From IMG/VR virus record IMGVR_UViG_3300023171_000031, positions 1 to 35,906 of that record: a DNA stretch of 35,906 nucleotides. One strand, written 5' to 3'. This document shows positions 1 to 6,869 of the stretch, piece by piece. A model generated the notes under the pieces. It worked only from the letters and a program-made list of their open reading frames with translations, ran no database searches and had not been told where the DNA came from. Source of the DNA: a virus. Made by a program: the position numbers and the translations under genes. Every line of letters starts with the position of its first letter. The stretch's first letter is position 1.

Positions 1-612
1 ACCCCACCCTCGGCAACTACCGCAAATTCTCCGGTAGTTGGATCACCCTCGGGGGCGGATCAACTGCGGGAGGCGGCGTACCCGCTGACGTTCAATGACG
101 CATCCACGTTGGAGCGTCGTGTCTCGGGGTTGATCGCGCTGTTCCGCCAAGAGCCGGGCGCTACCAAGTTTGGCATCCACAACGCCGAACAAGCCGCTGC
201 AGATCTGTTCCTACTCCTGCTCAACCAGCGCGCAGCCACCCCAGCGAGCGTGCCGGAGCGATCCGGGATGCGGGAAGCGCTGGAAACGGTGAAGAAAACA
301 GCTACAGTAGGACGGTACGGCACCACGCCCTTGCGATCAAAATGGGTGACGATATCGGCGGCTGCATATCACCAAGTCTGCGCAGCCCTCTCCACTCCAA
401 AGCGCGAAGTACCGGGGATGGAAGGTAGCTGCCGTCAAACGCTCTACATCGCCGAATGCTCCGAATGCGTGGGCACTGGATGCGGACCAAAGGAGGAGCG
501 GTGCGGAGTATGTGCCGGCAGAGGCGTCCGGCCCGGTGCCAAGTGGACCGCTGACATGGCGGAAGCACTGTCCACCCCCGGAGAGCCCGCCGATGGTGAG
601 GTGCAATCGTGA
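1..612 (+). CDS. Cysteine-rich hypothetical protein, 5' end outside window
   Basis: The reading frame is open from base 1, so the true start lies left of the window; the TTG at 109 is only an internal possibility. The visible part is about 203 residues. The N-terminal half is unremarkable. The C-terminal part holds closely spaced Cys pairs (CSEC, GTGCG, CGVC-GRG) that resemble a small DnaJ-type zinc-binding knuckle. It ends GTGA, overlapping the GTG start of the next gene, so translation is coupled. I do not recognise the family; a small phage accessory protein is likely. Confidence 0.7.
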   Translation, partial: TPPSATTANSPVVGSPSGADQLREAAYPLTFNDASTLERRVSGLIALFRQEPGATKFGIHNAEQAAADLFLLLLNQRAATPASVPERSGMREALETVKKTATVGRYGTTPLRSKWVTISAAAYHQVCAALSTPKREVPGMEGSCRQTLYIAECSECVGTGCGPKEERCGVCAGRGVRPGAKWTADMAEALSTPGEPADGEVQS

Positions 613-1076
613 GCGCTCGCGACAACCTCCTAGTCGCCGCGCGCGATTACGTCGCCAGTGCTGGCGTGCCCCTGACCGAGTTCGATCCCGAGTTCGTCGT
701 TCGGATGATGGCGGCGATGATGGTCAGCTTCCACAAATATGGGCGGGTGGCAGTCGCGTATCCGGCAAAGTTTAACGCCGCGTCCGATGTCCGCGCTCGC
801 ATGTCGAAGTACCGCGAGACCGGCAATAAGCACTACCTCGTGGACGCCGCCAACTTCGCGATGATCGAGGCCATGCACCCAAGCCGCGCGGCGGAGTGGG
901 CGGGCAATGATGCCGCCGACAGCCCCGGTCGCACCACCGCCAGCGGTCATCGGCTTGTTCAAGAGGACAACGCTGGTAACCGCATCATGGGTGAGACTAT
1001 CCTTCATATTCCAGGAGATCACGCTCCCGCCATGATCGCCGCCGCCGAAGCCCCGCAGACCGGGGAGGCGTTATGA
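609..1076 (+). CDS. Conserved small phage protein (DAANFAMIE motif)
   Basis: This is a 155-aa protein with a GTG start overlapping the previous stop. The central block KYRETGNKHYLVDAANFAMIE followed by MHPS is one I recall as conserved in many small phage hypothetical proteins, so the gene itself is secure although the function is unknown. The N-terminal half looks helical. There are no membrane segments or signal peptide. The stop overlaps the next ATG (ATGA), within a chain of four coupled genes. Confidence 0.8.
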   Translation: MSARDNLLVAARDYVASAGVPLTEFDPEFVVRMMAAMMVSFHKYGRVAVAYPAKFNAASDVRARMSKYRETGNKHYLVDAANFAMIEAMHPSRAAEWAGNDAADSPGRTTASGHRLVQEDNAGNRIMGETILHIPGDHAPAMIAAAEAPQTGEAL

Positions 1077-1525
1077 TCGGCGGCGTCTGCGATGTGCCCG
1101 GCGAGCGGTGCCACCATCCCATTTCTTGCGAGGAGCGAGGGTGCGTCAAGCGGCGCTCGTCCACCCCAACCCCCGCCCCCGAGGCGACCATGAGCCCGGA
1201 AGAGGTGGCGCGAAAAACTCACCTCGACCGTGCCGCTCGGGTTCTGGAGGAAGCGCGAGTAAAGCGCGCCTGCCATAGCGGCGAGTGCTCGGAATGCGTC
1301 TACCGCCGAAGAGCTTACCGCAGCAAATGCGCGCACCCCATAGTCGCCCTTGCTGTTTTCAATGCTACCCCGCGCGCCGCTCAATATATCGGGGAGTGCG
1401 ACGAGCAACGCGGCACTTCATCGATCTGGGGACCAGTGCTGTGCGGCCCTTTCGGTACGCTGTTTGAACAGCGTCCGCCATCGGCGTTGAGATCGCTAAT
1501 CGCCATCCTGAAAGGTCAGTCATGA
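1073..1525 (+). CDS. Cysteine-rich hypothetical protein
   Basis: This 150-aa protein starts at an ATG inside the preceding stop (ATGA). It has about ten Cys, including CDVPGERC, CEERGC and a CSECVYRRRAYRSKC block, which suggests zinc binding, but it matches no family I know. A Pro/Thr-rich linker lies near residues 30-38. It ends TGA overlapping the ATG of the Lar-like gene downstream. It may belong with its cysteine-rich neighbours in one functional set; that is inference. Confidence 0.72.
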   Translation: MIGGVCDVPGERCHHPISCEERGCVKRRSSTPTPAPEATMSPEEVARKTHLDRAARVLEEARVKRACHSGECSECVYRRRAYRSKCAHPIVALAVFNATPRAAQYIGECDEQRGTSSIWGPVLCGPFGTLFEQRPPSALRSLIAILKGQS

Positions 1526-1887
1526 GCCAAGTAGAACTCAAGCCGTGCCCCTTTTGCGGGGCTTGCGGGCGTATCGAGGACATTGGGGAAGGCAGTCGTG
1601 CCGCATGGCTGGCGGGATGCGAGTCCTGTAATTCTGAGCCAGAGCGTTCGCTCTACATATCGATGCCCAGCCGTGCCGAAGCTATCGCCGCTTGGAACAC
1701 CCGCGCCCCTGTCGCTCCTCCAAGCGATCAGGGGGAGGTGAGCGAAGCTGCGCGGGCATGGCTCGATTTCAAGACGGCGTTGCTCGCACAATATGCCGGC
1801 TGGCCGAATGGCGGTATCGAGGCCATGCAAACGCTCAATAGGCTGTTGGGTCCGCCCAAGCCCGAAGCCCTCAAACCCAATCCCTAA
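1522..1887 (+). CDS. Lar-like restriction alleviation zinc-ribbon protein
   Basis: This is a 121-aa protein. The N-terminal 60 residues carry the Lar signature: KPCPFCG at residues 7-13 and a second CESC pair at 33-36, then the EAIAAWNTRA block. Lar in the Rac prophage moderates type I restriction, but most phage Lar-like proteins are uncharacterised. The C-terminal 55 residues are an extra helical tail not found in short Lar proteins. It is the last gene of the plus unit and its stop overlaps the stop of the convergent minus gene; I see no terminator hairpin between them. Confidence 0.8.
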   Translation: MSQVELKPCPFCGACGRIEDIGEGSRAAWLAGCESCNSEPERSLYISMPSRAEAIAAWNTRAPVAPPSDQGEVSEAARAWLDFKTALLAQYAGWPNGGIEAMQTLNRLLGPPKPEALKPNP

Positions 1888-2300
1888 CCCTTAGTAGCCT
1901 TGTTAATCACGTCTCGCGCCAACGCGACCACGACCTTGCGTTTGTTGGCTGTGGCGGGTCTCAACACCGGCCTTTCCACCATATTCTTCGTACCGAACTC
2001 GATTGGGAGGCTGTGGTCGCTATCGGATATGACGGCAGCTTGTCCGATGGCCGGTAGATCAACCGCATTGGTAGCATTGGCCATGTCGCGAGTATCGGAA
2101 TTAGCGGGTTGGCCGGGGGCGCTAACGACGTGGTTAGGCGATGGAATGCCACCTTCATCCAATAGGTCTTTAGCTTCCTGCGCGATAATGCGAGCACTAT
2201 CCAGTGCCCATTTATCCATTACCGGTCCAACTTTAGCAGCCTTCCGCAACCGTGCGATAAACGTCTTGTCTCCCGTTACCGGCACCCTACAAATCCCCAT
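1884..2300 (-). CDS. HK97 gp10-like tail completion protein
   Basis: About 138 residues. The layout matches the gp10-like family: an N-terminal helix, a middle segment SPNHVVSAPGQPANSDT, then PIEFGTKNMVERPVLRPA, corresponding to the conserved EFGT...RP...PA block. Family members help complete the head-tail junction. The frame is open further upstream, but that part lies inside the preceding gene. The ATG at 2300 or a GTG at 2285, which has GGGGAT about 8 nt upstream, is the better start. It overlaps the preceding gene by 14 nt if the ATG is used. Confidence 0.78.
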   Translation of the reverse strand: MGICRVPVTGDKTFIARLRKAAKVGPVMDKWALDSARIIAQEAKDLLDEGGIPSPNHVVSAPGQPANSDTRDMANATNAVDLPAIGQAAVISDSDHSLPIEFGTKNMVERPVLRPATANKRKVVVALARDVINKATKG

Positions 2301-2829
2301 CCGGTACGGGGAATGCATCCCGCAAAACCTCGCCCATATCCTCGACCGAGCGACTATTAGCGTTCGGCCCCAATGGCATTGCTCGACCACTTGCTTGTTG
2401 CCATTGTATCATCTGACGACGCAGGGCAGTAATTTCGTCCCGCAGAGCGCGAATTTCAGTTTCATAGCCGTTACGGATATTGATAACTTCTTCGGCGTGC
2501 TGACGACGTGTAGTAGAAAGTTCATCATCAAATCGCTTACGATCATCTCTGCCGGTTTGCTCTAGCCCTTCTACTCGCTTTTGCAGTGCTGCGTTAAATT
2601 CCATCATTTCGCCACGAAGCGCGGCGGCGGCATCTATTTCTTGTTTCTTGGTTTCGTTTTTCTTATCAATTTGCAAAGCTATTGCTTTGGAGCCAATCCA
2701 AAGAAAGCCACCGCCAATAGGTGCGCCAACAATAAGCTGGATAACGCCAACCGTTGCACTCCACGTCCAGCCTGGGTCTATTTTAGGCGGAGATTGCGTA
2801 ACCGCTTCCGCCAGCATTTCAAAAATCAT
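2287..2829 (-). CDS. Membrane-anchored coiled-coil protein
   Basis: A 180-aa protein with one hydrophobic segment (about residues 24-48, VGVIQLIVGAPIGGGFLWIG) followed by a highly charged helical region (about 50-140) with heptad-like spacing. An N-terminal anchor plus a long coiled coil is also the topology of inner-membrane spanins, so a lysis role is possible but unproven. It overlaps the end of the upstream membrane gene by 11 nt and the start of the gp10-like gene. Confidence 0.75.
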   Translation of the reverse strand: MIFEMLAEAVTQSPPKIDPGWTWSATVGVIQLIVGAPIGGGFLWIGSKAIALQIDKKNETKKQEIDAAAALRGEMMEFNAALQKRVEGLEQTGRDDRKRFDDELSTTRRQHAEEVINIRNGYETEIRALRDEITALRRQMIQWQQASGRAMPLGPNANSRSVEDMGEVLRDAFPVPDGDL

Positions 2830-3310
2830 GATTGGTGCCGAATTTCTTGACTAACTGACGAAGCATCCATTCATCCAAACGTCGTATACCACGGCCTACA
2901 GCTTCCCAATCATTGCCGACTGGCACCAGTATGGCTTGAGCCATAATAATCAGCCATCCCGCCCAATATGCCGCCAACTGCGCGTGGTATTCCTGCATGG
3001 TCGCGGGCGGAACGGTGAAATTGATCGCCGCATACGCCGCCAATACGGCAGACGGCACAAACAATCCCGCAATAACACCGTTAGCATAAGCGCGACGCGA
3101 GCCGTCCCAAGGCTGGGAAAATGCTAACGCCGCGCCGAATGCTACGGTGCGGGCAAACATGAACGCTGGGTCCTCATGTGGCCCGAAAACATGCGCGAAA
3201 TGCCCGAACGCCCAACTGGACAAGACCACCAACGCCATGCGATTGAACGCAAGCGACGGTAGAACCAAGGCGACTAGCGCAATCCAGTAAAGACATTCGG
3301 GCGACAGCAT
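2819..3310 (-). CDS. Polytopic membrane protein (holin candidate)
   Basis: This 163-aa protein has at least four hydrophobic segments (roughly residues 6-35, 50-66, 78-98 and 112-132) and a basic C-terminus (RRLDEWMLRQLVKK). It lies between a polyproline micro-protein and a membrane-anchored coiled-coil protein on the same strand. This resembles a lysis cassette, but no endolysin is visible nearby. Holin is a guess from topology and context only. Confidence 0.7.
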   Translation of the reverse strand: MLSPECLYWIALVALVLPSLAFNRMALVVLSSWAFGHFAHVFGPHEDPAFMFARTVAFGAALAFSQPWDGSRRAYANGVIAGLFVPSAVLAAYAAINFTVPPATMQEYHAQLAAYWAGWLIIMAQAILVPVGNDWEAVGRGIRRLDEWMLRQLVKKFGTNHDF

Positions 3311-3315
3311 GGGCG

Positions 3316-3477
3316 TTACCCACCGCCCGAAGAAGGCGGCGGCGGGGGCGGTGGTGGACTAGAGCCAGGATCGCCGTCAATCGGAGGACGTGCAGCGGTG
3401 CAATCCGTAGCTTCCTCCATCCGGTCGAGATACCATTCCGTAAGCGCCTTGAGATAGGCTGCGGTTTCGGGGGTCAT
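3316..3477 (-). CDS. 53-aa micro-protein with polyproline tail
   Basis: The ATG at 3477 has a good Shine-Dalgarno (AAAGGAGC) about 9 nt upstream. The protein begins with a helix (MTPETAAYLKALTEWYLDR) and ends with eight consecutive prolines followed by SSGGG. The stop lies 5 nt before the start of the downstream membrane gene, so the two are probably co-translated. I know no family for it. It is the first gene of this minus unit. Confidence 0.65.
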   Translation of the reverse strand: MTPETAAYLKALTEWYLDRMEEATDCTAARPPIDGDPGSSPPPPPPPPSSGGG

Positions 3478-3558
3478 GTCTGAGGGCTCCTTTGGCGCGG
3501 GTGCGCTAGGCGGGGTTTTAGCATGGGTTGCTGGGGATTGGTAGGGGTGAAATAGTTC

Positions 3559-3586
3559 TTGACGCGGCGCGATAGGGCGTTACGGT
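3559..3586 (+). promoter_or_regulatory. Promoter, TTGACG-16-TACGGT
   Basis: TTGACG at 3559-3564 and TACGGT at 3581-3586 with a 16-bp spacer match the recurrent promoter pattern of this phage. It sits just upstream of the small plus cassette that starts at 3615. Confidence 0.6.
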
Positions 3587-3614
3587 TGTGGAATTGACGA
3601 AGGAGGAAAGAAAA

Positions 3615-3878
3615 ATGCTAATCCTAAAATCCACCCACGAAGCCGCAATCACCGAGCGCGAAGCCACGATCTCGGCGCTTCATACAAAACTGAATTATGC
3701 CAACGCGCTGATTAACAGTCAGGCGGAGCGGATCGAAGAATTGATGGACGCGAATTATAAGGCGGAGTTGCGGTTGAAGCCGTTTATGGGGCCGAAGGTA
3801 CGTGGCGAACACGGGCGGTTTGTGTCAACTAAAACGGTCGTTACAGCGGATGGCATTCATTGGAGGGCCACCCAATGA
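3615..3878 (+). CDS. Small coiled-coil hypothetical protein
   Basis: The ATG at 3615 is chosen because a perfect AAGGAGG lies at 3599-3605; the frame is open upstream to a GTG at 3588 that has no ribosome site. The 87-aa product has a charged helical N-terminal half (about residues 5-50, heptad-like) and a basic C-terminus (KVRGEHGRFVSTKT). The stop overlaps the next ATG. Function unknown. Confidence 0.75.
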   Translation: MLILKSTHEAAITEREATISALHTKLNYANALINSQAERIEELMDANYKAELRLKPFMGPKVRGEHGRFVSTKTVVTADGIHWRATQ

Positions 3879-4144
3879 GCCTGTTCGACCATATCGCGAG
3901 GGCATTTGCCGTTCGGCAGACTGTCGCACCAACTCCACCGCCCACGCCCAAGCCGATGGCATTCAGCCATTCGGTGGGCTCGGGTTATGTGGATACGGCT
4001 GGCAAGTGGTACGCCACTAAGGCGGAGGCTGATTGGGCTAGTGGGCGAATTTATTTGCAGATTAATACTCCCGATTGGGACGAATACCTCCGCAACCCCG
4101 ACACAATCCGCGCAATGGCAATTTTAGGGATGGGAGAGCCGTGA
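3875..4144 (+). CDS. Hypothetical protein
   Basis: 89 residues. The start overlaps the preceding stop (ATGA) and has GGAGGG at 3862-3867. A proline-rich linker (about residues 19-27) separates an N-terminal helix from a C-terminal part containing GYVDTAGKWYATKAEAD. No family recognised. Confidence 0.72.
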   Translation: MSLFDHIARAFAVRQTVAPTPPPTPKPMAFSHSVGSGYVDTAGKWYATKAEADWASGRIYLQINTPDWDEYLRNPDTIRAMAILGMGEP

Positions 4145-4239
4145 TGCGCCTCCTAGCTGAAATCGCGTGCTTCGCCGTTGGCGTGGCATTGATGGTGTTC
4201 GCGCTAGATCGCGCAGTTAATTGGCTGGTTTTGGGCTAA
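4144..4239 (+). CDS. 31-aa single-pass membrane peptide
   Basis: The ATG shares a base with the preceding stop (TGATG). The product MRLLAEIACFAVGVALMVFA is followed by a charged DR and a short hydrophobic end, so it is mostly one transmembrane helix. It is one of several tiny membrane peptides in this genome. Confidence 0.55.
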   Translation: MRLLAEIACFAVGVALMVFALDRAVNWLVLG

Positions 4240-4242
4240 TCA

Positions 4243-4271
4243 TTGCCCCGCAACCCCTGCCATGATATACT
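4243..4271 (+). promoter_or_regulatory. Promoter, TTGCCC-17-TATACT
   Basis: TTGCCC at 4243-4248 and TATACT at 4266-4271 have a 17-bp spacer. It lies directly before the structural-type gene at 4309 and resembles the promoter before the terminase genes (TTGCCG-17-TATATT). Confidence 0.7.
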
Positions 4272-4308
4272 CCCCGCAACACAACACACTCGCGCGTAAG
4301 GAATTATC

Positions 4309-4827
4309 ATGGCAGGCGTTTCCGCAAATATTGGTCAGACCCTAACCGCCAAGGTTACTGGTTCCGCAACTGGTGCGGCAACGCCCGTTGCTGGCGTATC
4401 GATTTCCCACGCTCTACAGCTTGAGGCAGGCACCGCCGCGCTCGGCAAGGCAGACTTGCTCTACACCGCTACTCGCACGCTTGCCGCCAGTGCCACCGAA
4501 AATCTGGACCTTACGGGCGTTCTTGTGGGCCCGGTCGGCACTGCGTTCAATGCAGCGGAAGTTGTGGCGATTGTGGTTGAAGCCGCCGCCGCCAACACAA
4601 ACACAGTTGTTATTGGTGGCGCTGCCTCGAATGCGTTTCTTGGGCCATTTGCGCTTGCTACGGACACTTTGAAGGTCAAGCCGGGTCAGTGGCTCTTTCT
4701 TACCGATACCACTGGTTGGCCCGTTACGGCGGGGACTGGCGACCTTCTGAAGGTTACGAATGGCGCTGCCGGAACCGCTGTTACCTACACGATCACCGTG
4801 ATTGCTCGTTCGGTGGTGGACGCATAA
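4309..4827 (+). CDS. Beta-rich putative virion structural protein
   Basis: This 172-aa protein is very rich in Ala, Thr, Val and Gly with few charged residues, the composition of phage decoration or adaptor beta-sandwich proteins. It has its own promoter and an AAGGA ribosome site at 4298-4302. It is encoded opposite to the capsid block next to it and overlaps a two-helix membrane protein by one base. A virion role is inferred from composition and position. Confidence 0.7.
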   Translation: MAGVSANIGQTLTAKVTGSATGAATPVAGVSISHALQLEAGTAALGKADLLYTATRTLAASATENLDLTGVLVGPVGTAFNAAEVVAIVVEAAAANTNTVVIGGAASNAFLGPFALATDTLKVKPGQWLFLTDTTGWPVTAGTGDLLKVTNGAAGTAVTYTITVIARSVVDA

Positions 4828-4988
4828 TGTCCGTGCTTATTTCGGCGCTAGTGATCCTGCTTATCGTAGCGCTGTGCATTTATGCACTACAGACGCTATC
4901 GCCCGATCCCAAACTTACGCAGATTGGCACACTGGCGCTGATTATTATCGCTATCGTGCTGATTTGCCAGCGGGCGGGATTGATCTAA
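4827..4988 (+). CDS. Two-helix membrane protein, Thivi_2564-like
   Basis: The ATG overlaps the preceding stop (TAATG). The 53-aa product has two hydrophobic helices (about residues 3-22 and 33-48) joined by a short polar loop, the architecture of the Thivi_2564 family of small membrane proteins often found in phages. The function of that family is not known to me. It converges on the minus-strand head-closure gene and overlaps it by 4 nt. Confidence 0.65.
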   Translation: MSVLISALVILLIVALCIYALQTLSPDPKLTQIGTLALIIIAIVLICQRAGLI

Positions 4989-5356
4989 CTAGGTTTGCGC
5001 CTAACGCGAGCCGACCAGTACGCCCCACAAGGGTCTCGCTCTGGAATGGTCATTACCAGCCAGCGAGAACCGGCGTATGGGCCCTCATCGGCAGAAACAA
5101 TGCTGTCGGTGTCTAGTGTCACGCCATCAGTTGCGAGGACTACCACGCGTCGATCGCTGTCTGCCGCACCTTCCGCTCCCCGCATGGCTTCCGTCATATT
5201 ATCCACTTGCACGCGCGCGGGAATGGTGGTTTCCGTGGTCGTGGGCTCGCCTACCTCACTATAAATGGTTGTAGTGGCGTAGACCGTCCCCGCAACGTAC
5301 AGCCGCGAGAATATGTTGGTTAGAAGGCTTGCGCCGCCTCCGCTGAGAAGGCCCAT
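4985..5356 (-). CDS. Putative head-closure / neck protein
   Basis: About 123 residues from the ATG at 5356, one nucleotide after the stop of the DUF4054 gene; upstream in-frame codons lie inside that gene. The protein is beta-rich with a VYATTTIYSEVGEPTTTETTI segment and SRWLVMTIPERDPCGAYW near the C-terminus. Its place after the capsid and DUF4054 connector genes fits a head-tail joining protein. Sequence alone does not fix the family. Confidence 0.68.
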   Translation of the reverse strand: MGLLSGGGASLLTNIFSRLYVAGTVYATTTIYSEVGEPTTTETTIPARVQVDNMTEAMRGAEGAADSDRRVVVLATDGVTLDTDSIVSADEGPYAGSRWLVMTIPERDPCGAYWSARVRRKPS

Positions 5357-5357
5357 G

Positions 5358-5828
5358 TTATAGCCCAAACCCTGGCGCAGTCGCCCACGCCCACGGCATG
5401 TCCGTCGCGGCTCCTGCAATACCGCACCCACAGCCACCCGTGGTCAACGGCCCCGACTTGTTCTTACGCAGCATGATATAAAACTCGATACCGTAGCGGT
5501 TTTCGTTCCAAGGTGAGGGAGTGTCCCCATCGCCCGCGTCTGACGAACTGGCAAACGTCACATCGAGCGTACCCGACTTCAAGCGGGATACGCCTGACAA
5601 ACCTTGTGCTGCCAGTTCCGCGCTCGTGCCAGTGCCGAAGCCATCCTTGGTTAGCCAATAGGCGACCAAGAGTTCCTTGGACCACGTATAGTCCGACGAT
5701 AGCCAGCTATCGTCAACCCAAATCGGTGTGCGATCGATACGACGTTGGATTGCCGCGTCGTCAACCGCTGCGAAGGCGGGGAAGTCCGCTTTGATATCGG
5801 CGGGGGCGGGGTCGGCGTAATCGGGCAC
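5358..5828 (-). CDS. DUF4054 head-tail connector protein
   Basis: This 156-aa protein starts PDYADPAPADIKADFPAFAAVDDAAIQRRIDRT, with the connector helices after it including a WSKELLVAYWLTKDG segment. This pattern belongs to DUF4054 proteins in the gp6-like connector slot. A Gly/Cys-rich stretch (TTGGCGCGIAG) lies near residue 130. It lies between a small hypothetical gene and the putative closure protein. Confidence 0.78.
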   Translation of the reverse strand: MPDYADPAPADIKADFPAFAAVDDAAIQRRIDRTPIWVDDSWLSSDYTWSKELLVAYWLTKDGFGTGTSAELAAQGLSGVSRLKSGTLDVTFASSSDAGDGDTPSPWNENRYGIEFYIMLRKNKSGPLTTGGCGCGIAGAATDMPWAWATAPGFGL

Positions 5829-5830
5829 AG

Positions 5831-6175
5831 TTAGGCCGCTGCGTCCATCGTCAACGGAAGATTAATAGTTGCAGCAGTAGCGATAACGGCAGGACCATGG
5901 CTTCCGTCATCTCCCACAGGTCTCAAACAAGCATCAGGGTTGGCCGCCCAAAAATGCCCGTCGTAATTCTTTTCCAGCATGCCAACTGCGATCATAATCA
6001 TGGCGTCGCCCTTAGGGACGCGCGTGATAAGCGCAGTTTCAAATTCTCCAGGCACGCTAGTTTCGCGCGATGGAAGAACAAGCACATTGTCAATCTTGAC
6101 GCCATACTTTTCCTCGGCAACACGCATTTGCGCCACAGCGCCTTCAAGCATGTCTAGTGTGATGTAGTGGCTCAT
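5831..6175 (-). CDS. Hypothetical protein in capsid block
   Basis: 114 residues with an ATG overlapping the previous stop (ATGA). It has alternating helices and strands and no recognised motif. Its place between a structural-type gene and the DUF4054 connector suggests a virion or assembly role, which is inference. Confidence 0.72.
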   Translation of the reverse strand: MSHYITLDMLEGAVAQMRVAEEKYGVKIDNVLVLPSRETSVPGEFETALITRVPKGDAMIMIAVGMLEKNYDGHFWAANPDACLRPVGDDGSHGPAVIATAATINLPLTMDAAA

Positions 6176-6816
6176 TCTCCGCCCTCCGCCGCCAAAGCTT
6201 CCTCAACCGCCTTCATAACGCCCTTACGCGGACCCCCTTCGCGCTTTTCCTCGGCAGCACCGATGTCCATAGCATTCTCGGGCGTGATTTTGTCGATCAC
6301 GTTGGGAGCGGTATCGTTGACTAGGGCGACGTAGTCGGTGGCGGGTTCGGGTTCGGGTTCATTGCCCGCACCTTCCGGCAGTTCGGGCTCAGCAACGGGC
6401 TCGATAATGTCCGCTTCAATCACCGGGATATCGACGACGCCTTGCCCCTCATCCCCACCAACCTTAACCCAACTATAGCCCGCAAACCCCTCGGGACGTT
6501 CGCCCGCGACCGCCATGCCGACATACCAAACGCCGTCAATATCCTTCAGGGGGCGGAAGTTACCCCCGCTGGCGTCCGTCGCGAGTGCGATCCACGGCTT
6601 TTCTTCGGGCATCTGCTCGGAGAAGTGGTCCGTCCATGTCTTGCCGCCGTCGTTAGACGACTGCACCTTGAGGCCATCCATCGCGGCTGCGATGTCGCGA
6701 TCAGCGGCACTGGCATCGGTGAAGGTCGAAGTTGCCCCACCGTCAACGAAAACCAGTTCACCGTTGATGTATGCGCCCCTAGCGCCCTTGTTGGTATTTT
6801 TTACCCGGATTTGCAT
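6172..6816 (-). CDS. Acidic putative structural protein
   Basis: This 214-aa protein begins MQIRVKNTNKGARGAYINGE, the kind of short beta-rich start seen in small virion-associated proteins. It has a long acidic Glu/Pro-rich middle (about residues 130-160, repeated EPE units) and a charged helical C-terminus (EEKREGGPRKGVMKAVEEAL). No family is assigned. It is preceded by a promoter at 6841-6869. Confidence 0.7.
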   Translation of the reverse strand: MQIRVKNTNKGARGAYINGELVFVDGGATSTFTDASAADRDIAAAMDGLKVQSSNDGGKTWTDHFSEQMPEEKPWIALATDASGGNFRPLKDIDGVWYVGMAVAGERPEGFAGYSWVKVGGDEGQGVVDIPVIEADIIEPVAEPELPEGAGNEPEPEPATDYVALVNDTAPNVIDKITPENAMDIGAAEEKREGGPRKGVMKAVEEALAAEGGE

Positions 6817-6840
6817 ATTGATTTCCTAATAATTTCCGAG

Positions 6841-6869
6841 ATGCTATGCAAACGTCAAACCAAAGTCAA
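6841..6869 (-). promoter_or_regulatory. Promoter, TTGACT-17-TAGCAT (minus strand)
   Basis: On the minus strand TTGACT (6869-6864) and TAGCAT (6846-6841) are 17 bp apart. It starts immediately after the SGNH hydrolase stop codon and would transcribe the head-completion genes. Confidence 0.55.
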
